Part shown: piece by piece, positions 22,271 to 32,440 of the stretch
Layout of the letters: every line of letters begins with the position of its first letter
Numbering within the stretch: position 1 is the stretch's first letter
From: Diphasiastrum complanatum
Lineage: Eukaryota; Streptophyta; Lycopodiopsida; Lycopodiales; Lycopodiaceae
Direction of reading: 5' to 3'
Assembly: GCA_029204225.1 (NCBI GenBank)
Contig: CM055112.1
Span: 1,187,314-1,251,313 of the forward strand
DNA length: 64,000 bases
Notes under the pieces: generated by a model
What the model saw: only the letters and a program-made list of their open reading frames with translations
The model's database searches: none
What the model was told of the DNA's origin: nothing
Made by a program: the position numbers and the translations under genes

Positions 22271-22542
22271 CCCTTGCCATGCTCACACTTTCAATTAACA
22301 ACCTCCCAATCTGTATGCTCATTTTCATCTTGATTATAGTGCCAATCAAGTGTTGTGTCTGTTAAGGCCATAGGAAAAAGCTTAAGTTTATCTTGAGAAA
22401 ATTTTTTGCAATAGACCACAAGATTCAACATAGATTTGAAGAAATTTAATTGAATCTGTTAATCCACTGTATTTGAGTAGATCCAAACGGGGCTAACAAT
22501 GATTGGATTGACTTCTTGAGGAGCAGCTCCAGGGGCAACCAT
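22271..22542 (-). pseudogene. Ty3/gypsy gag N-terminus
   Basis: ATG at 22542 (minus) opens MVAPGAAPQEVNPIIV. After a stop come KKFSQDKLKLFPMALTDT and LDWHYNQDENEHTDW, the pattern of the retrotransposon gag domain. It is cut at about 22271 by copia sequence. The gag lies 1.2 kb downstream of the PBS at 23753-23771 in the same orientation, so it probably belongs to the gypsy family whose LTR is at 23776-24275. Confidence 0.7.
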
Positions 22543-23752
22543 TTTCACAAATTCAAATCAAGCAGACAATGAGATTGGATATAGATTTCTCAATCAAAAC
22601 TATCTCAAATCAGATCTCCTAGATCTATTCCACTTTCAAGAATCTGATTTATATATCGTGAAAAAGAATTCAAAATTCAATCAATCGATACTTCTCAAAA
22701 AATAAAAAATCTCTCAGAATTCAAATCAGAGTGTATCAGATTTGACCCAAATTTTGACAGACTTAATCTGAAAAATCAAAACCTAAAAATAGTACTAGCG
22801 AAGATTCCCTAGGCGAAGATTGTCTTAGTGAAGGTTCAATAGTGCTATTTTGGAAAAAAACTTTTTGATCGACTTTTATGACAATTTCTAGGAAAATAGC
22901 CTTCGTCGAACTCTCAGATGCAAGATCTAATACAGATAAGACTAGGGTAAACCTGACGAAGATTTCTGATACAAGAAAATCTAGTTTTTGTAGTTTGACG
23001 AGGGTAAAAATCAAGATTTTCTATGATCTGGACAGAAGAATCTCCGTCATACTCAGAAATATTAATTTACTATAAATAGAATATTCTGAGAACTCGACAA
23101 AGGTTTGGGCGAAGGATTAAGAGTAATACTGGTATTTTTGCAAAAAAGTGACTTTTTTGACAAAAATATGGCAATATGACAACTGATCCTCTGAAAACCC
23201 TTCTATTATTGGTATTACTCTTCGCCGACTTGGCAGTAGATAGATCTGAATCACACTTATGCAAAGTGAATCAAGTGAAGGTTTTTTTTCTGTATTTTTA
23301 GAGTTTTAGTGATTTTTCGGTGTTTTTTGATGGTTTTTCTGATGTTTCTGAAAATCTGCTAGGAATTAATCTTCGCCCTTCAAACTAAAGGTTCTGTGAT
23401 CAAAATCAAAGGTGTCTGCAACATGACGAAGGTTTCTTGAAAGAGGGCAAAAAGTTATCAGCTCTAATGACGATTTTTGCCTCCTTTTGACCAAAATTTG
23501 ACAGATTTGACCAATTTTTGTTGTTTTTTTTTAATATCTCAGATCCAAATGGATCTTGAGATTGGTAATCTGAATAGATTTTTTTGTTCCTTAATCAAAT
23601 TAGATTTCAAACAAGCAAATCCACTCGAATCAAGCCAAATCACTACCAAACGAACCCTAAATGTAGATCTAACACTATTCATGCAACGACAAGATGCCTA
23701 ATGCAAGCTAACCATCTAGCAAAACATGTTGCAAACTGAAAAATTGACATAG
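22543..23752 (-). other. Leader of the reversed gypsy element, rich in CGAAG words
   Basis: Between PBS and gag the DNA is AT-rich but carries many words of the form GCGAAG, CTTCGCC or ACGAAGGTT, for example near 22797, 22812, 22900, 22953, 23110, 23219, 23370 and 23420. No open frame is credible. The same word class fills 1740-2220. Confidence 0.6.
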
Positions 23753-23771
23753 CTCCCTGACAACAGTGCCA
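23753..23771 (-). other. Primer binding site, TGGC type
   Basis: On the minus strand, TGGCACTGTTGTCAGGGAG starts four bases after the LTR end. It resembles the TGGCGCCGTTGTCGGGG type found in Tat/Athila/Ogre gypsy elements, with a few changes. It shows that the adjoining LTR is a 5' LTR. Confidence 0.75.
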
Positions 23772-23775
23772 AAAT

Positions 23776-24275
23776 TGTAGTGAGTTTCTTCCCTTGCCTA
23801 ACCTCAAACCAAGATCTAGTCAATCTAGCATCAAAGAGACGAAGTTAGTTGTCACGTGTAGATTCCTTCCCATGAGAGCGATATTATAGTTCAGATTTCA
23901 GCATGAATGAAGATCCACATCTAACTCTAACATCCATTCACACTAAACATTAACGATAGCTTACTCTTTCTCTCTTTCCCTTTCTCTCTCACAAAAAGTA
24001 TATTAATGTGCAATCTTAATAACAATCAAATCCAACAATTAGCAAAATCCAAATAAAACATGAGAGATGGAGGAAAAGTGATAGAGAGCAAGGACATTCA
24101 TCAATCCATTTCAGAAGTGAACCAATCTACTTTATTGAAACGAAGAAATGGACACGTGTAGGAGCTCTAGTTGGTCCTTTTTTATATAGTAGAGAGGAGG
24201 ACCCTGGGCTCTGAATCCCATTGGTCCATTTTTGCCTCCCTAATTATTCAAAATTAAAAAAGAGTGGGAACCATC
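23776..24275 (-). repeat. Gypsy 5' LTR, family copy C, reversed and truncated
   Basis: The plus-strand TGTAGTGAG at 23776 is the LTR end. The TATA region is near 24180, and similarity to the other copies stops at about 24275 (GGGAACCATC). Roughly 250 bases of U3 are lost. It directly borders the peptide-gene inverted duplication. Confidence 0.85.
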
Positions 24276-24576
24276 CTGCCTCCACCATCAAATTCATGTT
24301 TTGGCTGCATGTATGTGCAAAAACAAAACTTTAAGATCGATAAGATTTGTCCTCGCTTTCTTATTGGAACTTTGACCATGATGGAGAACCAAGACTCAAG
24401 AGAAGTGTATTGACGGGGTTTGGGTTCCCCTTCTGTATTTGTACCGAACCGTACAGAAATGTTTGATTTCGTGTGGACGGCTGATTATTTGATGGCAGAT
24501 GGCTGGCTTTCGCTTTTCAAGCTGTAGGGTCTAGGGAACACAAAAACCAAATGATCTTATTTGGCTTTCAAAATAG

Positions 24577-24999
24577 TCATTGTGTGCTGCTCGCAGGTAC
24601 AAGAGAGGCGAAGCTGTCCAGCTTCTCGGTTTCTGATTTCGGGTTGGAATTTGAGAAATAAAGAGCAGTCCTGTGGTTCGTTGAAGGTCTTGGTGATGGA
24701 ACAATATCTACATCCGAAGGTGTTTTAATGTTCGTCTGCTCTTTGGATACAGCTGATACGTATTTTGGGCATCCATCAATACTCTTAAACGTGACTGTCT
24801 CTATGATTTCGGAATGAGCATAAATCGGAGGTGCAGGAGGGACAAATCGAAGAGATTCAAATCCATAACTGGCCTTCGATCTCCTATTAGTTGCGGGTTG
24901 TTCCTTCAAATGTCGATCATTGATAGCTAAAGAATCAAACGAAACCACAAAGACCAATATCAAAATCCCTGACATTAGTCTCCCAATATTCAAATCCAT
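24577..24999 (-). CDS. Small secreted-peptide precursor-like protein, left copy (140 aa)
   Basis: Intact frame with ATG at 24999. A hydrophobic N-terminal segment (residues 11-25, ILILVFVVSF) ends in a signal-peptidase-like SLA, so secretion is likely. The mature part is Ser/Pro-rich with a single Cys (residue 77). Three blocks are strongly conserved with the right copy: ASYGFESLRF plus PPAPP at 43-58, SPRPSTNHRTA at 102-112, and the tail SETEKLDSFASLVPAS at 122-137. The build (signal peptide, variable middle, short Pro-rich blocks) suits a plant peptide-hormone precursor or small extracellular protein. VPSPRPSTNH faintly recalls CLE/IDA-type cores, but I do not assign it to those families. 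Divergently placed from its partner, 1.9 kb apart. Confidence 0.7.
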   Translation of the reverse strand: MDLNIGRLMSGILILVFVVSFDSLAINDRHLKEQPATNRRSKASYGFESLRFVPPAPPIYAHSEIIETVTFKSIDGCPKYVSAVSKEQTNIKTPSDVDIVPSPRPSTNHRTALYFSNSNPKSETEKLDSFASLVPASSTQ

Positions 25000-25187
25000 C
25001 GATGCTGAAACTATGAACTATTGTAATTAGTGTAGTTACTCAAGGCTGTGTATCAAATGCTATGCCCAAGCTTCGAAAATGAGTTGATTACGCAACTCTC
25101 TAATTTCAAATTTCGCGTGTTCCTGATAGATTGAGGAGGAAAGTTGTTGCAGTTGTTTGTTGAATACGAAGATGATAAAACGATCTC

Positions 25188-25195
25188 CTTAAATA
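25188..25195 (-). promoter_or_regulatory. TATA-like box of the left peptide gene
   Basis: TATTTAAG on the minus strand lies about 190 bases before the ATG, inside a short palindrome (CTCCTATTTAAGGAG). In the right copy the corresponding box is TATCTAAG, a poorer TATA match, so the two promoters may differ in strength. Confidence 0.5.
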
Positions 25196-25445
25196 GGAGA
25201 CGAAGAGCAGGTTAATTCAATTTGTTTGTTGCTCTATGCTTCGGTGCAACTGCTGTGCCAGTCATATTTGACGATGCAGGTAGCTCAAGATTTGACGATA
25301 GAAATTCTGGGAGTTTTGACGTAGAAAAGTGGTATTGAGGAGAATGGGATGAAAGCAACAGCTCCCGTTCGCTGCTCGTAGCGTGAGAAATAGTGTTGAC
25401 GTCGCGTTATTTTGCCAACGACTTTTCTGTATCGATATATATATA

Positions 25446-26405
25446 GAAGTCAAATCCAAATTTTAATTCTGTCAAACGTGTTTGTTATGGAGACTGTAAC
25501 GCATGGCCATGTTTAGCTGTTGAAAGGAGGCGAAAGCGGCCTCCTTTGTAACACTTGCGCGTGTATAGTTTTGTTGTCTTGCACCATCCTTAGGCAACTT
25601 TAGATGCCTGAAAATTGAAATCATCCAAGTGAGGCAAATGCCACGAAAATTGTGAAGAGAGCCATGTTTTCATGAATAAAAACTATTACTTATATGGATA
25701 TGAGGATGACTAGTTTGGTCCACACTGATAAGATAACAATATGCCTTATAATCAAGGACTTCTTAACCATTTGCCTGATCACTTGTTTCAAAAGAGGGCC
25801 TCTTGAACGTTCTCTCCAAGGACTTGGATGAACTCATGGTGTTAACAAAATCAACTCTCAAATTCTAGCAACAAGACTATACACAAAAAAGTAGTGGACA
25901 TCAAATGCAATTCAGAAAAGGGAATATTCCTTCTCTCTTCGGTTGATTACCAAAACAAAACGAGGAAGACACAAGGAATATGCAAAGATGGTGATACTAC
26001 TTCAATATCTTAAGGTAACACAAACAGGAAGTGATAGTGACAGCAAGTGTGGCATAGTTGTTGTCTCATTACAGAGCCTAAATTTTGATAGTATGTCTTG
26101 GGAATACGAGTCTCAAAACTCTACATGATTTTTTGTCCCATACGCCAATAGGTCCTTAGAGAGACAATACATACATTGACCTAATACCAGAGAAGAGATA
26201 TGACAATTTGTGGGGCATCTGCCTCATTCACTTGGATGATTTCATGCATCTCAAGTTGTCCAACAAACAATGGTGCAAGACACATGCGGCCGCCTTTGCC
26301 TCAAACACCTCACCGTTCACAAAATGGCCATTCGTTACGGTCTCCAGCACAAAAGCGTTTGACCGAAAGCTCTAACTACATACAATACACACATTAAAAT
26401 TTGCA
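25446..26405. other. Central spacer between the inverted arms
   Basis: This DNA is shared promoter-side sequence between two divergent genes and is not itself repeated. I see no convincing frame; the short frames at 25943-26128 and 26200-26397 carry no motif. It would hold any common regulatory region. Confidence 0.5.
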
Positions 26406-26673
26406 TATGGAAAAAGTCGTTGGCAAAACAACGCGACATCGACACCAGGTCTCGCGCTACAAGCAGCGAACAGGACCTGTTGCGTCTAACGTCTCGGTCT
26501 GCTCTTAACTTCATCCCATTCTCTTTCTCAATATCGCTTTTCTACGTCAAAACTCCTCCTAATATTTCTATCTTCAAATCTTGCTCTGCCTGCATCGTCA
26601 AATTTGGCTGGCGCAGCCGTTGCACCGAAACAAAGAGCAACAAATAAACCGGCTCAACCTGCTCTTCGTGTAC

Positions 26674-26681
26674 TATCTAAG
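26674..26681 (+). promoter_or_regulatory. Degenerate TATA-like box of the right peptide gene
   Basis: TATCTAAG corresponds by alignment to the TATTTAAG of the left copy, with the same GGAGATC following. It lies 196 bases before the ATG. The one-base change weakens the TATA match. Confidence 0.4.
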
Positions 26682-26869
26682 GAGATCCGTTTATCTTCGT
26701 GGTATTCAACAAATAACTGCAACTCATTTTCTCCTCCATCTATCAGGAACATGGCAGATGTCAGATTGGAGAGCTGCGTAATCAATTCAATTTCTCAAGC
26801 TTGGGCACAGCATTTGATCTAGAGCCCGAGAAACTACACTAATTGCACTAATTCATAGTTTCAGTGTCA

Positions 26870-27268
26870 ATGGATTTGAACTTTGGGAAAATAATGCCAG
26901 GGATTCTGATGTTAGTCTTTCTGATTTCGTTTGATTCTTTAGCTTCCGATGCTCGACATGTGAAGGAACAAACTGCAACTTATAAGAGATTGGAAGCCAG
27001 CTATGGATTTGAATCTCTTAGATTCATGCCTCCCGCACCCCCGACGTGTACTCAATCTGAGATCGGAGAGACGGTCACGTCTAACAGTATTAATGGATGC
27101 CCGAATTACGTTTCAGCTATATCCAAAGAGCAGATGAACATTAAAACATCACCAAGACTTTCAACGAACCACAGGACTGCTCGTTATTTCTTAAATTCCA
27201 ACCCTAAATCAGAAACCGATAAGCTGGACAGCTTCGCCTCTCTTGTACCTGCGAGCAACACGCAATGA
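26870..27268 (+). CDS. Small secreted-peptide precursor-like protein, right copy (132 aa)
   Basis: I start it at ATG 26870, which aligns with the ATG of the left copy; an upstream GTG is not needed. The signal-peptide-like segment is residues 10-25 (PGILMLVFLISF). The block ASYGFESLRF at 43-52 and PPAPP at 54-58 is identical to the left copy apart from one V-to-M change between them. Within these 16 codons there are four synonymous and one replacement differences, suggesting selection on protein. Relative to the left copy it lacks eight codons before SPRLSTNHRTA, an in-frame loss. The tail SETDKLDSFASLVPASNTQ is nearly unchanged. It has two Cys (about 60 and 77). Function unknown. Confidence 0.7.
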   Translation: MDLNFGKIMPGILMLVFLISFDSLASDARHVKEQTATYKRLEASYGFESLRFMPPAPPTCTQSEIGETVTSNSINGCPNYVSAISKEQMNIKTSPRLSTNHRTARYFLNSNPKSETDKLDSFASLVPASNTQ

Positions 27269-27563
27269 ATACCTTTTAAGAGAAACAAGATCATTTGAGT
27301 CTTGTGTTCCCTAAACCCTATAGCTAAAGGCTAGCCATCTGCCATCAGAAAATCAGCCGTCGATACAAAATCATACAGTTTTGTTCATTTCAGTACAAAC
27401 ACAGAAGGGAACCGCGCTAACATACTTCTGTTGATTCTCTATCAAGTTCAATATAGCAGCGCGGTTTCTCGCTCTCGCATCGTTCTCTCTGTCTCGTCAA
27501 AGTTCCAAGGAGAAAGCAATGACAAATCTTATCGATCTTGAACCTAATTGTTTTGGCAGATAA

Positions 27564-28043
27564 ATGCGCCTATACATGAGTGCAGGCACGAATCCAAATT
27601 GTGTGCTTTCTCCGATGGAGATCAATGCACGTTTCAAATTACACTTGTATGACATAGATAGGATGATCGATGATGCATCATTCAATTTTTACAATTGTTC
27701 TATACCCAAATTTCAAGATTATTCACATTGCACTCCTAGAGAAGACTTTATTCCTTTTGCTTTGGAAACAAGTGGGTGCCTGCATAAAAAATTCGATGAT
27801 TTTATATCATATGCATCTTGTGCAAATTTTGCAGCGAAACTTCAAGGACGTGGTGCCTCACCTTTATTTATCATCACGGCTTATTATCGTCAACGAGTTT
27901 CTATGACTTTACAACTCACTCAGGCACTTGCAATACTTCGACGTGCCATAGTTGCAGGAACGGCTACTTCACAGCTTCCTGCACTACCTAAACTTCCAAC
28001 TATCTTAACTAGCGACTTACACCAAGCAGTAGGCTTTATGTAG
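27564..28043 (+). pseudogene. C-terminal part of an unassigned, possibly retroelement-encoded protein (159 aa)
   Basis: This open frame is protein-like throughout, with CTPREDFIPFALETSGCLH, KFDDFISYASCANFAAKL and ITAYYRQRVSMTLQLTQALA followed by ILRRAI. It looks like the end of a larger protein: no proper N-terminus precedes it, and an AATAAA lies 120 bases after the stop, at about 28161. The E-x-x-G-C-L-H segment with the later Gln/Arg-rich helix reminds me of C-terminal regions downstream of RT in some eukaryotic non-LTR elements, but this is an impression only. It starts right at the outer end of the inverted duplication. Confidence 0.35.
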
Positions 28044-28307
28044 ATACTCTGCGAGATTGTTGCTTTGCCTTAGTTGTACAATATCTCGATTTGCCTTATG
28101 GCCTTTACACTTTTAACATGCATTCCTTTGTACTCTTGATGGGTTTTCCATCTTTTATTAATAAAAACAGGAAGTTTTCAAATTTGAGCTAACTGCTCAA
28201 AGAAATTAACCACATGGCATATTATAGAACGTAGATATGCATTACGATGAAAGGTTATGATTTGATATTGGATAAAATAGAAAGTCCATATGTAGACGAG
28301 ACTTTCT

Positions 28308-28320
28308 AAACAGATCAAGA

Positions 28321-28362
<42 letters not shown>

Positions 28363-29101
28363 TCAGAGGCGAGCTCTTTCTCTCGATATTTCTCTCTCGT
28401 TCGCATGAGTATAGGCCTGAGAGAGCCGTAGTTGTGTTGGAGGCGGTTGGAGATATACAAATGACAGGTGGATGTTGTGGAAGTCGATGGGATGCGGTGG
28501 AGATAGATGTAGAACTTCACATCAACGATGATGAATGCACTATGGTCATCAAGGCAAGACTCGCTACACAGAGAGCAGCTGTAAGTTTCATCTTCCTCTG
28601 TCTCATTAGTTTCTGGTGGCCTCCTTTTTCTGGCCTCCTCATTCTGCGAGCTAAAGCAATCCATCCCTGTCCACAACTTTTTTTGAGTAGAAGACACCCA
28701 TCCAAACAGATCAAGATCTCTCTCTCTCTCTCTCTCTGTCTCTCGTACAAGGCTGAGAGAGATGAGCTCTTTCTCTCTATATTTCTCTCTCTCGTTCGCA
28801 TGAGTATAGGCCTGAGAGAGCCGTAGTTGTGTTGGAGGCGGTTGGAGATATACAAATGACACAGGTGGTGTTGTGGAAGTCGGTGGGAGGCGGTGAAGAT
28901 AGATGTAGAGATTCACATCAACAATGATGAATGCACTATGCTCATCAAGGAAAGACTCGCTACACAGAGAGCCGCTGTAAGTTTCATCTGCCTCTGTTTC
29001 ATCAATTTCTGGTGGCCTCCTTTTTCAAGCCTCCTCATTCTGCAAGCTAAAGCAATCCATCGCTGTCCACAACTTTTTATGAGTAGACTGAGACACCCAT
29101 T
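28308..29101. repeat. Two tandem units of 396 bp with CT microsatellites
   Basis: Unit 1 (28308-28703) and unit 2 (28704-29101) both start AAACAGATCAAGATCTCTC. Both contain CATGAGTATAGGCCTGAGAG, GGAGGCGGTTGGAGATATAC and GCTAAAGCAATCCATC at the same offsets. They differ by substitutions and small indels. The CT tracts at 28320-28345 and 28717-28742 are simple sequence. Long open frames crossing the units come from their low complexity and are not genes. Confidence 0.9.
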
Positions 29102-30590
29102 ACAGAGCAAACCTAAGATGTCTGCCTAGCAATGTCTAAGTTAGTTCTCTCTCTGTCACCGCAAAGTGTACCTGAGAATGTTTTTCTCTATTCGCGGTGT
29201 CTTTTTATTTGCATGTAGTGTGTCTCATCATGCTTGCATGAAACTAGAGGATGACCGTTTGACCCGCATGTGCTCAGCGATTAGTTTGTTGCCACACCAA
29301 CGATCCAGTTTGCTGTCACACGAGTCTACTATCAATTTCTGCTATTAAAAGATCAGCTTTGAAGTGCATGTGCTCACGGACCAGTTTGCTGCCACACCAG
29401 CGTTGAAGTGGAGTTGCTCTTGCATGCGTGAATGTGCAAATTGAAATTTGCTTTTTTGGAATCTGTCTAACCAACGAATTCACAAATCATAAATCTCGTT
29501 GTCTCTCTTTCATCAACGATCAGTTTCTTGCCAATCTCATCTCTTTGACCAGCGATAAGTTTAGAGATGTATTCTATGCAGACGCATAGTTTCGTACCAG
29601 ACTTGTCTTTCTCTCATCAGCAATCAGTTTGGAGGTCTACACTACGCAATGTTATTTAGCTACACCTGTAGGGATCGCAATAGTAATTTGCATGTGGACT
29701 TGTGTGATTGGTAGCATCAACACGCATATGAGAGACTATAAAAATCACAACTTCTAAAATTTTCCAGGTATTTTCCAGCCACGTTTTCCAAAACAATATG
29801 CAACTACAATTCTTCTGTGTTTGCATGAATTGGAATTCCTTTTCTTCTGGTATGTGTAGCTTTGGAATGGTCATACTAATTAAGCAAATCCTTATGAAGT
29901 ACAGAGAGCGCCAGAAATGTGCATGGTCAGATGATCTTTCTCATGCTGACCTGACGAAGCTTGCTAGTGGTAGTGATGAATCATGGCTGTCAGATTAGTC
30001 TTTTTGGTAGGCATCCCCATTAGATTGGAGCGGTTTAGCACCAGCTTTCCCTAAGTGTGCTAGCATTTCACTGCTTTGCTTCCCTCAAGCTCAACCATCA
30101 TGATTCTCATTCTGTTCCGTATAGTATGCCCTTGCAATAATAATTGCAAGCAATGTAGTATCTTCTCCATAGTTGTGCCCTTGCAACCTGTAACCTGTCA
30201 ATAATTGTACTGCTCTAAGTTTTTGAACACTATTGCTGCCTGATCAGACTTGTACACAGTTTTGTACATCTTGTTGTTGCCTATGCATGCTGCTGGTGGC
30301 AAATCTATGCTCATAAGTTCAGTCATGTATATAGGTAGTTAATTCATCTATCAGTACGTTGAACCTACTGCGATTTCATGCATGCTGCTACAGATTGATT
30401 ATCAGACTGCTTCGAAATCTCAGTGTCACAAGAAAAATGAAACCATTCTCCATGTGGGGAAATACAAAAATTTCCTAGTTCAACAGCGATTTTCCCATTT
30501 CAATAAGGGGGTTTTGGAGTGTCCAAGTAGGGACATTTCCCTGCTTGCAATGGATCTCCAAGGTTTTTAAAGTAGGAAATTGGTTCAACC
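29102..30590. other. No gene recognised
   Basis: Contains a roughly 40-base word, GTTTGTTGCCACACCA and variants, repeated near 29283 and 29378. A 66-codon frame at 29798-29998 ends in KYRERQKCAWSDDL and has no match that I know. Otherwise nothing recognised. Confidence 0.35.
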
Positions 30591-31090
30591 TATGTAGGAA
30601 AATTTGTAATGTTATCTAGGTAAATCTAAATGATAAAGAAATGTATATGTAATTCACATTTTTCCTATTTTGCAAAAATTATGAATATGTAGGTAAAGTT
30701 AGATTGTGATGTAGTTATTCACACACAATTTGTGAACACCTAAGAAGACTTGCATTGTCATATAGGTCATTCCAAATTATGAAAAAGATGCATTTGCAAT
30801 TCACATTTTTCTTTATGTATCAAAATTTATAAATACTTTTTTTTAATCTGAAAATACATTCAAACATCAATAAAATGTAAAAGCACAACAAATTAGAAGC
30901 AGTAATAAAATGTAAAAAGGAAAACTAAATACATTTAACCCTTAAATAGAACCCCTAAATGTAGAATTTAAGCAAATTAAAAGTCCACAAAATGTCAAAA
31001 TTGAAAACAGTCCTAAGAAAATGCAAGTTCATCAAATTAAAAGCCCAAAAAATGAGATTAATTTAAGACATTGAAAGCCCTAGAAAATTC
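30591..31090 (-). repeat. Left arm of a diverged inverted repeat, with internal repeats
   Basis: The reverse complement of about 30850-31090 resembles 33885-34165: both read like CTTTCAATGT...CTCATTTTTTGGGCTT...TTTTAGGACT. The outer part (30591-30840) holds a word around CAATTCACATTTTTC twice, about 150 bases apart. Confidence 0.5.
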
Positions 31091-31739
31091 TAGGGATGCG
31101 GTGACGAACCACCACCTAAACTGTAATCTAAAAACCTCATCTAAGGGCTGCCCACACACTCGACCTTCACATGTGAAATTCAAGAAACTTTGTTGAGTTG
31201 GGTAACTTGAGCCACCTTACCTGGGGTTTTCTCCCTTTGACAATCAGACTGCCAAGGCCTGAGTGTGAGCATCTACATGTTGGGCGTTGTCTTTGATGGA
31301 ATTCCATACCTTGCTAGGTTGTACGGTGAAAAGACATGCTTAACAATGCATGAGGTCCTTGACATCATGGACAATCAGATTGCAGATCCGTGCACAAAAA
31401 GGGTCGAGACAAGGAAGGTTGGATTCTGGCAAATCTTAATTCTAAACCAAACTCTAAATTCAAAGGAATGTCTTTCTAAAGTTCTTGAAATGAGGGTAGG
31501 CATAGTGATAGTTGCTCGATGGGGTCTACATCATAGCAGACAACCTTGGTAGCGTGTGCATCAGTGATTGAAGGACGTATTGAATCTAAGCCGCACTATT
31601 GGTTTGAACTATAATTTATCATAGATGATTTTTCCATCACTCTCCCACTCTACATAACACGCGTCATTGTTGGCTTTGAAATACAATTTCACTAATAGGA
31701 CAATCTGAATGTAGTAAAGTCAAGATTGGTCCAATTTCA
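31091..31739. other. No gene recognised
   Basis: A 95-codon open frame at 31265-31552 has no known motif. It lies inside the block bounded by the inverted AT-rich repeats. Confidence 0.3.
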
Positions 31740-32440
31740 ATTATCAATTGTGAGTTAGAAGGACCAAAACCGCTTGTTAGGAATCAAATATGGGTTATCT
31801 CAACTTATAGGCTTAAAAAATGAGCTATTTCAATTCTATAAATTTCACAATCCTTGAATTTGGTCAGTCAATGTGCAAGCTTGAGTAATTAGAGCCAATA
31901 TTGGTCCATCTCGCATTAAAGAGATCATATTTGTTCAATCTCGAGTCATCAGGTTCAATTCCATCAACAAAGGGCCAATCTCGAATAATCCCAAGATACT
32001 AAATTCATGATTGGTCAATTATCCTCGCTCAATAAATAATGTAGCATAGATTTGAGCTATCTTGCAATGTATACATCAAACTCAAGCTACCTCGAGGGAT
32101 ACACCTTGAATTTGAGCTACATTGATAAGGTGTTAAATATAAGCCATCTGAATGCTCTTTTTCCCAACACAAGGACCAAATTTGAACTGTTTGGCATGAT
32201 AGACATCAAATTTGAGCTATATATCAACTTTACCGATAACGTATGTAGGGTTCAAAACTAAGCTCCCTGATAAGGGCAATCTAAATCTATTGAACTTGAG
32301 ATTGGTAAAACTAAAACCCTCAATGAGTTGTGTGGAGTAATGAGTGTCATGTACTACTAGACCAAAGCTACATTTCAAGCATAAACTTTGAGCTAGTTGA
32401 ATGTCCAAAACTTAGGATTTTTCAAATTCAATCAATCAAT
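31740..32440. repeat. Decayed minisatellite, best units 30 bp apart
   Basis: The word TTTGAGCTAC and variants begin at 32051, 32081, 32111, 32141, 32181 and 32211, so four of the five intervals are exactly 30 bases. Weaker relatives extend both ways (GAGCTATTTCAATT near 31826, AACTAAGCTCCC near 32256). Because 30 is a multiple of three, the 32052-32261 frame is a repetitive peptide and not evidence of a gene. Confidence 0.7.

Larger units (their letters stand above)
24315..25445 (-). repeat. Left arm of a large inverted duplication
   Basis: The reverse complement of this segment aligns along nearly its whole length with 26406-27555. Shared landmarks are the outer word GACAAATCTTATCGATCTT, the complete peptide gene, its 5' flank and the inner word AAAAGTCGTTGGCAAAA. 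Small indels and many substitutions show that the duplication is not recent. Confidence 0.85.
26406..27555 (+). repeat. Right arm of a large inverted duplication
   Basis: It matches the reverse complement of 24315-25445, including upstream DNA (AAAAGTCGTTGGCAAAA at 26412), the gene and about 280 bases downstream to ATCTTATCGATCTTGAAC. The arm ends next to an unrelated ORF at 27564. Confidence 0.85.

Noticed and set aside
24577-27268. The peptide pair as members of the CLE, CEP, IDA or PIP families
   Set aside because: The Pro-rich cores only faintly resemble those consensus motifs and lie far from the C-terminus, unlike typical members.
28242-28916. A 224-codon minus-strand open frame, the longest near 28 kb
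   Set aside because: It crosses both tandem units and CT tracts; Arg/Glu and Ser/Leu runs come from simple sequence and no motif is present.
32052-32261. A 69-codon frame with repeating Tyr/Leu/Ser peptides
   Set aside because: Produced by the 30-base minisatellite period.
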